From the NCBI GenBank assembly GCA_963828285.1, contig CAWHEB010000001.1, positions 558,001 to 622,000 of the forward strand: a DNA stretch of 64,000 nucleotides, given 5' to 3'. The position numbers were made by a program, and so were the translations under genes. This DNA is from DAIOEK01 sp963828285. GTDB lineage: Bacteria > Chloroflexota > Anaerolineae > Anaerolineales > Anaerolineaceae. Below, in pieces: positions 17,867 to 26,984 of the stretch; positions within the stretch are counted from its first letter, which is position 1; each line of letters begins with the position of its first letter. The notes under the pieces were generated by a model. It was given only the letters and a program-made list of their open reading frames with translations. It was not told the DNA's origin and ran no database searches.

Positions 17867-20800
17867 TACTGCCATAGCGACCTGTAAATCGATCCTGGAA
17901 AAAAATCCAACTGATGGTACTGCTTTCGTGATTATTGGCGATGCTTACCAACAAATGGGAAAGTACGAAGACGCATTGGAGAACTATCAGAAAGGCGTCG
18001 AAGTATCATCAGATTTGGAAGATGCCTGGCATAAGCTGGCATCCTACCACCTTGCTCAAGGCAACATACCAGAAGCCATGGAAGTAATGAATACTGCTGT
18101 GAAAGCTGTTCCTGGTTCTGCAGATCTCCATTTGATGCTTGGCAAAAAACTACTCGAAACAGATTCTGCAACAGAAGCAATCCCCATGCTTTCAAAAGCC
18201 TACCAGATACAACCCAAAAATCTGGATTTGATACGGGTGTATGGTGACGCACTCACCAGTACAGGCATGTGGGCAGAGGCAGAGAAACTATATGAGAATG
18301 GAATCAATTATTATCCTGCGGAACATTCCATCCGGTATTCTTTAGCAAAAACTTATATCAAACAGTCCAAATATCAGAATGCGCTTGCTCCCCTTCAATT
18401 CTTGATAGATCAAAACACCGCCATCGATGACGTGTACCTCATCTTCGGACGATTGGTCCTGGATGAGTTGACCCCGGCCGTTATTGGAACAAATGATCTC
18501 CCAGTTGAATCTGCCGCATTGTTGGATTACGGTCGCGATGCAACTTTACATGCGCTGGAACGGGATAGTGCGAATATTTCCCTGCAATTGATCCTCGCAG
18601 AAACCACAGCTAGATTGGGTGATAAACAGGAAGCCCAACGATACTTCGCTGCTCTAGCAGATGATATAGATTTGCTTCCTCAAGACCTCCGCTGGCGAGT
18701 CAGCTATGGTTTGGGGATGATTTCTGGTGAAATGGGTCAATTCGAAGTTGCGCTGGCTGCATTGCAGGAAGCCGCAAATCAAAATCCAGATAATTTCATG
18801 ATCCATCAACAATTGGCAGAAGCTTATTTGAAAGCCAATTTAATTCAATCCGCTGTGCAAACAGCTCAGCAAGCATTATCAATTGATCCAAAAGACAATG
18901 GAAACCTCCTCTGGTATGCAGAGTTTTGCACCCGCTCCAACGATCTACACGAGGCTATCAGTACATACGATGCACTGATCAGGATGCAACCTGAAAACGC
19001 AGATATGAGGATTGAACTGGCAGAGCTTCAAATCGCTTCTGGTGACATTGAAGAAGCTAAGAATACCCTCAAGAAATGTTATTCAGAAACAGTTCTGGAT
19101 CAATCACGGCTTCAACGACTTGCCAGAATTCTCGCAGACCAAAAAGAATATGCGGATGCAGTCGCTTATCTCAACCAAGGTATAAATTCCCACCCGGAAA
19201 CTTCGTTGCCATTATTACTTGATCTAGTCCAATATGAACAAAAATTGGGAAATCTCAATTCTGCTCTGGGAACCCTCGATTCTGCGATTGAATTGGATCC
19301 TAACAATCTTAATCTCCAGATAGTCAAAGGAGATATTCAAGCCTTCTCTGGCGACCTCACGAATGCGCTTCTTACTTTAGAAAATGTAGCTTCAGTTTTG
19401 AATCACCTACCTGAGGAAGTAAAGATTCTTGAAGAAAAAAGATCTTTGCTCCATGGAGCACATCTTCGACTTGCTTATCTGTACCGGAAATCAGGATCAT
19501 TATCCAAGGCAGAAGAATGTGTCAACTCTGCTCTAACCGCAAATCCAGATGATGCAGAAACCCGTTATTTACAGGCGGATCTGGCCTTCCATAATTTACA
19601 GACCGGTAAATCTCGACAGATCTTGCAAAGATCTGAATTATTAAAAATGGAAAACCATGTTTATGCAGATATAGCCAAGGTATTATGCATTTTACAGGAT
19701 CGACAGAGCAGCGTCAGGGTGGGCGAACTTGAAAAAGCAATCCAAAACGAATTAGGCGCACGCTGGTATCTTTGGAAATCGGCGATCGAACTGTTATCTT
19801 CAGTTGAACCCGAAGCAAATTTTCGCCTGGCTGAGACACTATCAGAAGAATTGAGAAATATTACACTCGAAGAAGTGGAAACACTCTTCCCGCCACGGGA
19901 ACCGCATCACAACAATTTACCAGACATGCCGCAATATGATATTTTCTCGAGCAGTCCAACCCTACCAATGCTGCTCATTGAAGCTTCATTCGTATGTGGA
20001 TGTTCCAGCACAGGTGTTTTACTAAGCCGTGAATTAGTGGAGCAATTTCCTTACGAAGTCAGCCCTGTTTACATGGTGGCAAAAGGATTAGTTGTACAGG
20101 CTGAAGAGCAACGGAAAGATGATCTACTTCAAATTCGCGTTCATCAATCCGCTTCCAATTCGCTCAGCCTTGGAAATTATGAACAATTTGTACAGTTAAT
20201 TCAGAATGCCAGGCAAATGAACAACTCTCCATTGCTTCAGGCATGGCAGGCAAGAGGCAATTCGGCGTTTTATCCCACCATTGAACATTTTGATTTACTT
20301 ATTCAACTGGATACTTTTCCAAATTCGGCGGAATTTGTCATTTGGAAGAAAGCTCTTGAAAATAAGATCTCGGATATTGCGGAATTGATTCGTGATGAAG
20401 TTGTCTCCCAAGAAAATATCATCCTTGCCGGTCTATTATGTAAATCAAAGGCAGCTCATGAAGCATTTGAACTGGTAAGCTCACTAGAAACTACCTTGCC
20501 TTTCAATCCCCGATATCTGGCAGGATTTGCAATCGTGGCATCAAATGCAGGTGAAACAGAGGCTGCACTGGATTCTCTGGAGAAAGCTCTAGAATTGTGG
20601 TCGGATGAACCCGCCTGGCATATCCTTGCGTCACAGCTTGCCCGGGAAAACTTGGATTTTGAAAAATCGCTATATCACAGCAAATTCGCCGCAGACTTAT
20701 GCCCGGAGAATTTTGAATATGCCATAGAAGCTGGTTCCTCTGCTCTTGCGCATAAAGATTTCATACAAGCAATCCAGTACTTCCGAAAAAGTGCACAATT

Positions 20801-21704
20801 AGAACCATCGAATTATCTGCCCTGGGTTGAGATTGCTAAAGCGTATCAGGCGAGCAAAGACCTAAACCAAGCTACTGCCTCGATCGAACGGGCTATCACC
20901 CTGGCTCCAAATGTTCCTGATCCCCTTATTTTCAGCGCTGGTCTATCACTGGAATCTGGGAAAGTAAATGATTCACTTAAAAAAGCAGATGCAGCCTTGA
21001 GGATCGATCCCAAACATGTTGATGCCTTAACCATTAAGGCAAAAGCACTACTCGCCAATGGGCAGATTGAAGAATCACTATCTGTAATTGAACATTCGAT
21101 CAATAAAGTGGCTAACAGTCTACCCCTTTTACTAACCAGATCTCAGATCGTACAGGCGAAGGATGGTCCCAAAGCATATTTGAAATCATTACAAGAGATT
21201 GCTCAGGATTATCCCAAAGATGGCAATGTTCTGAAAATGTATGCACAAGCACTGGCAGAAAATAACCAATCGTCAGAAGCTTTACAGGTAACCCAACTCG
21301 CCATCAAGTCTGACCCAGATAGTATTGAGATGCATATGCTTGCCGGACGATTACTGAGAACCGTCGGTCAACTCGATCAAGCAATTGATCATTTTACAAA
21401 AGCTGTGACTGTAAATATCAACTTTATCGATGCATATTTGGAAATGGCAAAAACCTATCAGAGCCGCAGAGATTTTAATAAGGCAATTGGTGTATATAAC
21501 ACGGCAATTGAAATCTCACCAAATGATTACCGTCCGTATTATCAATTGGGTGTCCTCTACCGGGATTCCAAAGACTATCGCGGTGCTGAAAAAATGCTTC
21601 GCAAGGCGTCCGAACTCGCAAAAGACGATGTAAATATCCTCAGGCAGTTAGGCGCAATAATTGCATTAAACCTCGTACATAATAAGCAGGAGGCATCGGT
21701 TTAG
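17793..21704 (+). CDS. Giant TPR-repeat protein, main part
   Basis: Up to 1303 residues of almost continuous tetratricopeptide repeats, e.g. AFVIIGDAYQQMGKYEDALE and PYYQLGVLYRDSKDYRGAEK, with a less regular stretch in the middle (about 590-800). There is no signal peptide or catalytic domain; the likely role is a cytoplasmic protein-interaction scaffold. The nominal ATG at 17793 lies inside the end of the upstream frame and has no ribosome site, supporting a broken single gene. The caspase-like gene starts 2 nt after its stop, so they are co-transcribed and probably functional partners. Confidence 0.87.
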   Translation: MIRLKSVIDDQKSFAMAAIRAAKPDTAIATCKSILEKNPTDGTAFVIIGDAYQQMGKYEDALENYQKGVEVSSDLEDAWHKLASYHLAQGNIPEAMEVMNTAVKAVPGSADLHLMLGKKLLETDSATEAIPMLSKAYQIQPKNLDLIRVYGDALTSTGMWAEAEKLYENGINYYPAEHSIRYSLAKTYIKQSKYQNALAPLQFLIDQNTAIDDVYLIFGRLVLDELTPAVIGTNDLPVESAALLDYGRDATLHALERDSANISLQLILAETTARLGDKQEAQRYFAALADDIDLLPQDLRWRVSYGLGMISGEMGQFEVALAALQEAANQNPDNFMIHQQLAEAYLKANLIQSAVQTAQQALSIDPKDNGNLLWYAEFCTRSNDLHEAISTYDALIRMQPENADMRIELAELQIASGDIEEAKNTLKKCYSETVLDQSRLQRLARILADQKEYADAVAYLNQGINSHPETSLPLLLDLVQYEQKLGNLNSALGTLDSAIELDPNNLNLQIVKGDIQAFSGDLTNALLTLENVASVLNHLPEEVKILEEKRSLLHGAHLRLAYLYRKSGSLSKAEECVNSALTANPDDAETRYLQADLAFHNLQTGKSRQILQRSELLKMENHVYADIAKVLCILQDRQSSVRVGELEKAIQNELGARWYLWKSAIELLSSVEPEANFRLAETLSEELRNITLEEVETLFPPREPHHNNLPDMPQYDIFSSSPTLPMLLIEASFVCGCSSTGVLLSRELVEQFPYEVSPVYMVAKGLVVQAEEQRKDDLLQIRVHQSASNSLSLGNYEQFVQLIQNARQMNNSPLLQAWQARGNSAFYPTIEHFDLLIQLDTFPNSAEFVIWKKALENKISDIAELIRDEVVSQENIILAGLLCKSKAAHEAFELVSSLETTLPFNPRYLAGFAIVASNAGETEAALDSLEKALELWSDEPAWHILASQLARENLDFEKSLYHSKFAADLCPENFEYAIEAGSSALAHKDFIQAIQYFRKSAQLEPSNYLPWVEIAKAYQASKDLNQATASIERAITLAPNVPDPLIFSAGLSLESGKVNDSLKKADAALRIDPKHVDALTIKAKALLANGQIEESLSVIEHSINKVANSLPLLLTRSQIVQAKDGPKAYLKSLQEIAQDYPKDGNVLKMYAQALAENNQSSEALQVTQLAIKSDPDSIEMHMLAGRLLRTVGQLDQAIDHFTKAVTVNINFIDAYLEMAKTYQSRRDFNKAIGVYNTAIEISPNDYRPYYQLGVLYRDSKDYRGAEKMLRKASELAKDDVNILRQLGAIIALNLVHNKQEASV

Positions 21705-21706
21705 TC

Positions 21707-24358
21707 ATGAGCTACCCTATAACAAATCCACTCCTCAATCAGGGAAATATAAATCGTGATGACTTACTCACAGTCATATCTGTGGGATTTCGTCATGGAG
21801 AGTATCGTTTCATTCGGCAGGCTGTGTTAAATTGGTTGGCAGCATTTCCAGGCGATTTACAATTCAATTTATTCTATGCGCAATCCTTGCTGGAAGATCA
21901 AAAACCTGCCCAAGCTCTACCAATTTTGGAGTTGATCTGTAAAACTGATCCTGAATTCATACCAGCTCATGAGATGATGTTTACTGCATTAACTATTCTG
22001 GATAAACCACAAGACCAGGTTGTAAGTAATATCTACGCCCTGACAGGTAAAGATGCCGCAGGTGTTACTGTTGCTCAATGGAGTAAAGCTTTCCGTTTAA
22101 GCCAGGAAGCATTTGATAATGAGAAATTGGATGATGCCGAACTCTCGATACAACAGGCTTTGATTGCTGACCCTTCTGCTGTTCTACCGGCAACCTTTCA
22201 TTTACAAATCGCATCAGCGTTGCATGACAACCTGACCATCTTCAATCTCGCCAGTATGTATCATGAGCGCTGGCCTGATTGCCTTCCAATTACGTTATAC
22301 CTTGCAGCCGCTGAACTTGAAACGGGAGACGACACTAGTGCCGTTGCCCTTCTTCATCAAACAGTCGCGAAAGATGCCGCAGGACAAGTAGTAGAACGTA
22401 TATGGGGTGAAAACCACGCATACCGGATGCTTTGGCCAGAAAAAATGCAAATCAGGTTTGATCTGGCAATTCCAGGGGTGATTAGCTCAGCCCTGGGTTG
22501 GAATTTGCTTACATCCAGCGAGCCTACCGCAGCTCCAGTGGTAGCACCTGTGATCGAACCGCCAATAGTTGAGAAAATTGTCAAACCTTCAGAAGATTCT
22601 TTACCCGATGAAGTGAGTTCTGCCATCCCGGATGTTGATGGTCCGGTTGATACCAGGTTGAATCCAGCTGCAGATCAGGCGAAACTTGGACCTGAGACAT
22701 TACAGGATGTTCGTGATGAACTCGAGCGAATAGCTGGTAGACTGCGTATGCCCGGGGTTACCCGTAGTGATGGCCGGTTCCCAGTCTATGTTGTTCTCAC
22801 GACTCGAAAGGGGTTGGAATCTTTATATGGTTCTCAAACCAGTTTTGTACTGGATGAGTTGATGAAACAGGTTGTTGAAGTGATCCGCAAGAAACAAGGT
22901 TGGAATGCTATTCTCTTTTATGTTGATGACCCGGTATCGACCACTCCATTTGGGATCAAACCTGCGCCATTCAATGATCCATGGAAAATAAAATTAGCTG
23001 TATCGGATTTGGATAAATCCCTTGCCAAACGTGGAGAAATGATTGGCTCTCTGTTTATTGTAGGCGGACCAGAAATTGTACCTTTCCACAATCTACCCAA
23101 CCCAACAGAGGATTCTGACGCACAAATCGGATCTGATAATCCATACGCAACGGTTGACGATAACTACTTCATTCCTGAATGGCCGGTCGGCAGACTACCA
23201 GGCGGGATTAACCGTGACGCAGGGATAATCATGCAATACCTACGAAAGATGATATCCTATCACGCTGAACAATCTGCACAGGAACCCTGGTGGCGTAGAG
23301 TCAGCATGTTCTCACCAATATTTAGTAGTATGCGCCGGGTTTTCGCTCATGGTTTGTCATCTGCCAGACCCAGTTTTGGATATTCTGCTGCTGTTTGGAA
23401 CCAGGCTTCAATTGAGGTCTACAGAACCATAGGTGATTCACAGAGTCTACTTTCTTCACCCCCTATCCGAACTGGGCAGTTAGTTGGTAGTGGCTACTTA
23501 CCAGCCCGTCTTGCATATTTTAATCTGCATGGTGTACCTGATGCCCCGGAATGGTATGGTCAACCAGATTTCGAAGATGCGAAAGAATCACCAGAGTATC
23601 CAGTCGCGTTATCAAAGCAGGATATTCTAAATGATGGAAATGCTCCACAGGTAGTGTTCTCTGAAGCTTGTTATGGTTCATATATTGAAGGTAAAACGGA
23701 TGATCAGGCAATATCATTGCGTTTCCTTACTTCTGGAACTAAAGCAATGGTTGGATCAACATGTATTGCATATGGTTCGGTAACCACTCCACTAATCGGT
23801 GCAGATATCTTGGGTTCTTATTTCTGGAAACAGGTCAAAGATGGAACATCTGTTGGTGAAGCATTGAGAAATGCTAAAGTTCTTATGGCACAAGAAATGA
23901 CCAAACGACAGGGATTCCTGGATGGGGAAGACCAAAAAACGATGATCTCATTTGTTTTGTATGGCGATCCATTGGTTGCTATTTCAAGAAGTAAGAAAAT
24001 GGAAAAAACAATTAAACGTGAGCGGAGTAAATCTCCGGTTTTGACGGTTTGTCAAAACTCTGATCACGATGAGACATTTTCTCAAATCAACGCAGATGTA
24101 ATGAAACAGGTAAAACAGATCGTTGAGCAGTACCTGCCAGGACTTAATAATGCAAATTATAGTTTTGCCAAGCAGTATGCCAGTCAAATGAATAGTCAAG
24201 ATGCTAGGAATAAATCGGTCCGTCCAATGGAAACTGAACATACAGTTGTTACTGTGAGTAAAGTGTATAAACAATCCAAAAACCACTCTCATTCCCACTT
24301 TGCCCGGTTGACGATTGATCAAAAAGGTAAGGTTGTAAAACTTGCGGTTTCCCGATAA
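21707..24358 (+). CDS. TPR plus caspase-clan (C25/gingipain-like) cysteine protease
   Basis: 883 residues. An N-terminal helical TPR-like region (about 20-270) and a Pro/Glu-rich linker (about 270-340) lead into a clan-CD type domain. Its C25-like alpha/beta segment has FIVGGPEIVPFHNLP, SDNPYATVDDNYF and VGRLPGG. The catalytic dyad is His608 in YFNLHGVPDAP and Cys655 in VVFSEACYGSY, 47 residues apart. A charged C-terminal domain (about 765-883) follows. There is no signal peptide, unlike secreted gingipains, so it probably acts in the cytoplasm. It follows the giant TPR gene by 2 nt. Its target is unknown. Confidence 0.85.
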   Translation: MSYPITNPLLNQGNINRDDLLTVISVGFRHGEYRFIRQAVLNWLAAFPGDLQFNLFYAQSLLEDQKPAQALPILELICKTDPEFIPAHEMMFTALTILDKPQDQVVSNIYALTGKDAAGVTVAQWSKAFRLSQEAFDNEKLDDAELSIQQALIADPSAVLPATFHLQIASALHDNLTIFNLASMYHERWPDCLPITLYLAAAELETGDDTSAVALLHQTVAKDAAGQVVERIWGENHAYRMLWPEKMQIRFDLAIPGVISSALGWNLLTSSEPTAAPVVAPVIEPPIVEKIVKPSEDSLPDEVSSAIPDVDGPVDTRLNPAADQAKLGPETLQDVRDELERIAGRLRMPGVTRSDGRFPVYVVLTTRKGLESLYGSQTSFVLDELMKQVVEVIRKKQGWNAILFYVDDPVSTTPFGIKPAPFNDPWKIKLAVSDLDKSLAKRGEMIGSLFIVGGPEIVPFHNLPNPTEDSDAQIGSDNPYATVDDNYFIPEWPVGRLPGGINRDAGIIMQYLRKMISYHAEQSAQEPWWRRVSMFSPIFSSMRRVFAHGLSSARPSFGYSAAVWNQASIEVYRTIGDSQSLLSSPPIRTGQLVGSGYLPARLAYFNLHGVPDAPEWYGQPDFEDAKESPEYPVALSKQDILNDGNAPQVVFSEACYGSYIEGKTDDQAISLRFLTSGTKAMVGSTCIAYGSVTTPLIGADILGSYFWKQVKDGTSVGEALRNAKVLMAQEMTKRQGFLDGEDQKTMISFVLYGDPLVAISRSKKMEKTIKRERSKSPVLTVCQNSDHDETFSQINADVMKQVKQIVEQYLPGLNNANYSFAKQYASQMNSQDARNKSVRPMETEHTVVTVSKVYKQSKNHSHSHFARLTIDQKGKVVKLAVSR

Positions 24359-24377
24359 TAATTCCATCAGAATTCTG

Positions 24378-24386
24378 TGTTATACT
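24378..24386 (+). promoter_or_regulatory. Extended -10 promoter of rpsF-ssb-rpsR
   Basis: TGT-TATACT with no convincing -35. Transcription would begin near 24393, giving an rpsF leader of about 90 nt that contains the hairpin at 24399-24421. Confidence 0.55.
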
Positions 24387-24398
24387 ATCTACCAATAG

Positions 24399-24421
24399 AA
24401 GGCACACATAACGTGTGCCTT
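24399..24421 (+). promoter_or_regulatory. Hairpin in the rpsF mRNA leader
   Basis: AAGGCACAC-ataac-GTGTGCCTT is a perfect 9-bp stem at the very 5' end of the predicted transcript. No U-tract follows, so it is not a standard terminator. rpsF leaders in many bacteria carry an S6:S18-binding element; whether this hairpin and the CCG/CACGG segments after it form one is untested. Confidence 0.5.
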
Positions 24422-24485
24422 ACTTTCCGCTCACGGTTCTCCCACGGGGAAAACATGAGCAAACCCATGGAAAGGAGGATTCCTT

Positions 24486-24770
24486 ATGCGTAATTACGAA
24501 CTCGTTTGTATTGTCCATCCTGATCTGGATGAAACCGCTTTTTCTGGTGTTGTAGAAAAAGTTAAAGGTTGGGTGACTGAAGCAGGCGGCACCATTACCA
24601 AGACTGATGTTTGGGGCCGTCGTCGTATGGCTTACTCGCTGCGAAAACAGCGTGAAGGTCAATATGTTCTTTTTGAGTTCCAGGTTGAGCCTTCATTTAG
24701 TGCAACTCTCGACCGAAATATCCGTTTCTTGGAACCAGTTCTACGCCACATGATCATAACTCTTGACTGA
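24486..24770 (+). CDS. rpsF: 30S ribosomal protein S6
   Basis: 94 residues with the S6 hallmarks MRNYELVCIVHPDLDE at the N-terminus, WGRRRMAYSLRKQREGQYVL in the middle and LEPVLRHMIITL near the end. S6 pairs with S18 on the 30S platform. A strong aaaggagg ribosome site precedes the ATG. It is the first gene of the conserved rpsF-ssb-rpsR operon. Confidence 0.97.
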   Translation: MRNYELVCIVHPDLDETAFSGVVEKVKGWVTEAGGTITKTDVWGRRRMAYSLRKQREGQYVLFEFQVEPSFSATLDRNIRFLEPVLRHMIITLD

Positions 24771-24806
24771 TCATTGAAAACATCCATTGGCGATGAGGAG
24801 AATTGT

Positions 24807-25214
24807 ATGGCTCGTAGTCTGAATAAAATAATGATTATTGGGCACGTCGGCAGAGATCCAGAGATGCGTTATACCCCCTCCAGCCGTGCGGTTACAACCT
24901 TCACTGTAGCAACAAGCCGCTTTTGGAAATCCGCTGATGGTGAACAACATAGTGAAACCGAATGGTTTAATGTTGTTGCCTGGGCAAACCTGGCTGAACG
25001 CTGCAAAAATTATCTTTCGAAAGGCCAACAGGTCTATATCGAAGGTAGATTGCAAACACGTCGCTGGGAAGACAACGAAGGTGTGAAGCATACCAATGTT
25101 GAGATCGTGGCAAATGAAATGTTGATGCTGGGAGAAAAGCGGGACCCTTCAGCAGTGACCAATAATTTGGAAACTGCAACTCCAGAAGATGAAGAGGAAG
25201 ATTTTCCATACTAA
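24807..25214 (+). CDS. ssb: Single-stranded DNA-binding protein
   Basis: 135 residues from the ATG at 24807, which has GAGGAG 6 nt upstream. The OB fold is clear: LNKIMIIGHVGRDPEMRYT, TEWFNVVAWANLAERC, GQQVYIEGRLQTRRWED. The acidic tail ends DEEEDFPY rather than the common DDDIPF; it keeps the acidic plus aromatic pattern used to recruit partner proteins but with a terminal Tyr. It lies between rpsF and rpsR as in many bacteria. Confidence 0.96.
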   Translation: MARSLNKIMIIGHVGRDPEMRYTPSSRAVTTFTVATSRFWKSADGEQHSETEWFNVVAWANLAERCKNYLSKGQQVYIEGRLQTRRWEDNEGVKHTNVEIVANEMLMLGEKRDPSAVTNNLETATPEDEEEDFPY

Positions 25215-25251
25215 CCACCCAGTATAAGTAAGCTTATGAAAGGAGAAATGT

Positions 25252-25527
25252 ATGTCTGACCGAAACGATATGGACGCGCCTTATTCTGGCCCACGTCATT
25301 ATGTTGCTAGACCTAAATTCTGCCAGTTTTGTGTGGATAAAAGCATTGTGATTAATTACAAAAGCATTGATGTTATCCGCCGATTTGTGACTGAAGAAGG
25401 AAAGATCCGCCCTCGCAGACAAACCGGAACATGCGCCAAACACCAGCGAATTCTTGCTGGAGAAGTAAAGCGTGCGCGACAGATCGCACTGCTTCCCTTC
25501 ACTGAAGAGAAGTGGAACGACCGCTAA
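25252..25527 (+). CDS. rpsR: 30S ribosomal protein S18
   Basis: 91 residues. The S18 core reads KFCQFCVDKSIVINYKSIDV then RFVTEEGKIRPRRQTGTCAK and HQRILAGEVKRARQIALLPF. The Cys pair suggests the C+ (zinc-capable) form. It is the last gene of the operon and is followed directly by an intrinsic terminator. Confidence 0.97.
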   Translation: MSDRNDMDAPYSGPRHYVARPKFCQFCVDKSIVINYKSIDVIRRFVTEEGKIRPRRQTGTCAKHQRILAGEVKRARQIALLPFTEEKWNDR

Positions 25528-25540
25528 TTCAAAAGTAATC

Positions 25541-25577
25541 AGGGCGATGGAAACCACCCTATCGCCCTTTCATTTTA
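25541..25577 (+). terminator. Intrinsic terminator after rpsR
   Basis: AGGGCGAT ... ATCGCCCT 8-bp stem with a 12-nt loop followed by TTCATTTTA, 14 nt after the rpsR stop. Confidence 0.85.
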
Positions 25578-25593
25578 AGTCTGGTGAAATCAT

Positions 25594-26887
25594 ATGCCCA
25601 AAGAAGAGAAACCTAAAATAGTAACTCAGAAACACCTCGCTAGACAGGAAAAAGAACGCATACAGAATAGATGGATCACCATCGGCGCTGTCATTGTGAT
25701 TGTCCTGATCGTTGGTGTTCTTATCTACGGTATCCTTGATCAAACTGTGCTCCAGGGTGGTCAACCCGTAGCCAAAGTAGGACCTGATATCGTTACAACC
25801 GAAGAATTCGTTGCATCCACACGCTTTTACCGATGGCAGCTAATCAATCAGTACAACAATACTGCACAGATGATGCAAGTTTTCGGTGGGGATCAACAGT
25901 TTGGTACATATTTCCAAAATCAATTGGATCAAATTACAGCTCAATTGAGCACCCCGGAGACTGCTGGAAGAACTACACTTACTACACTGATTGAGAATGA
26001 ATTGATCAGACAGGAAGCAAAAAAGTTGGGAATCACGGTTACAAAGGAAGATTTGGATGCCGAGATCGAAAAAGCATTTGGTTTCTTCCCGAATGGTGAA
26101 CCCTCTCCAACTGTTGCACCGACATCACTGCCAACGTCAACACTTTCAGCCAACATTACCCAACTGCTGGCTACCCTAACTCCAGCCGTTCCTCCAACTG
26201 CTGAGCCAACCACGGAAGTGATCCCAACTGATCTACCTACTGCGGCTCCAGAATCAGTTGCTCCGACTGCAGGACCCACTCTTGAACCATCGGCTACTCC
26301 GACCCAGTATACAAAAGAAGGATTTGACAAACTTTACAATGAGTATTTGACAACCTGGAAAGAGATAAAACTCGGCGAACAAGATATTAGAAAGATTTAT
26401 GAAGATGGCTTGTTCCGCCAAAAGATGTCGGAGATAATCACGAAAGATATAGCAAGTGTTGAAGAACAAGTTTGGGCTCGTCATATCCTTGTTGATGATC
26501 TTAAGGGAGCTGAAGATGTCCTAAAACGATTGAAGAATGGTGAAAACTGGATTTCGATCGCTGCGGAAGTCTCAAAAGATACCTCGAATAAAGATCAGGG
26601 TGGAGACCTAGGGTGGTTCGGAGCAGGAAAAATGGTTCCAGATTTTGAAAAAGCTGCTTTTGCATTAAAAGTTAGGCGAGACCAGTTTGCCAGTAAAAAC
26701 TGACTTTGGGTACCACATCATTCAAGTTCTTGGCCATGAAGATCGGTCAGTTGATGATGCAACTTATACCTCCCTCAAAGATGCTGCGTTTTCTGAATGG
26801 TTAACAAAACTAAAAGATGCCACTGAAGTAATAGAATTCGATCGCTGGAAAGAACGTGTACCAAGTGAGCCATCAATAACCCAATAA
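25594..26887 (+). pseudogene. Membrane-anchored parvulin-type peptidyl-prolyl isomerase, frameshifted
   Basis: An N-terminal cytoplasmic segment and one membrane helix (about 27-48) are followed by a SurA-like helical N-domain, a Pro/Thr-rich insertion (about 168-240) and a parvulin domain (ARHILVDDLKGAEDVL, GGDLGWFGAGKMVPDFEKAAFAL). At about 26674 one extra A breaks the frame (VRRDQFASKN then stop), while the +1 frame continues exactly as a parvulin should (LPVKTDFGYHIIQVLGHEDR) to 26887. Whole length would be about 430 residues. It is an extracytoplasmic foldase of the PrsA/SurA class. It is either a pseudogene or a one-base sequence error. Confidence 0.85.
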
Positions 26888-26901
26888 ATGAATGATAAAT
26901 A

Positions 26902-26942
26902 AAAAAAGGCTGACCCATAGCAACATCTGGTCAGCCTTTTTT
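26902..26942. terminator. Bidirectional terminator between foldase and chemoreceptor genes
   Basis: AAAAAGGCTGACC ... GGTCAGCCTTTTT: 8-bp GC-rich stem (26908-26915/26929-26936) flanked by A and T runs on both sides, serving the convergent genes. Confidence 0.9.
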
Positions 26943-26984
26943 TATTCTTAGTGTCTCTGGAAAGAAGGAGTAATATTTCCTGTT

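Noticed and set aside
21707..24358. Craspase-like (Type III-E) CRISPR protease
   Set aside because: The TPR/caspase-clan pairing recalls TPR-CHAT, but there are no cas genes and no repeat array in the window, and the motifs look more like C25 than CHAT.
24399..24421. Transcription terminator after the protease gene
   Set aside because: The hairpin is perfect but lacks a T-tract and lies downstream of a credible rpsF promoter, so it is better read as part of the rpsF leader.
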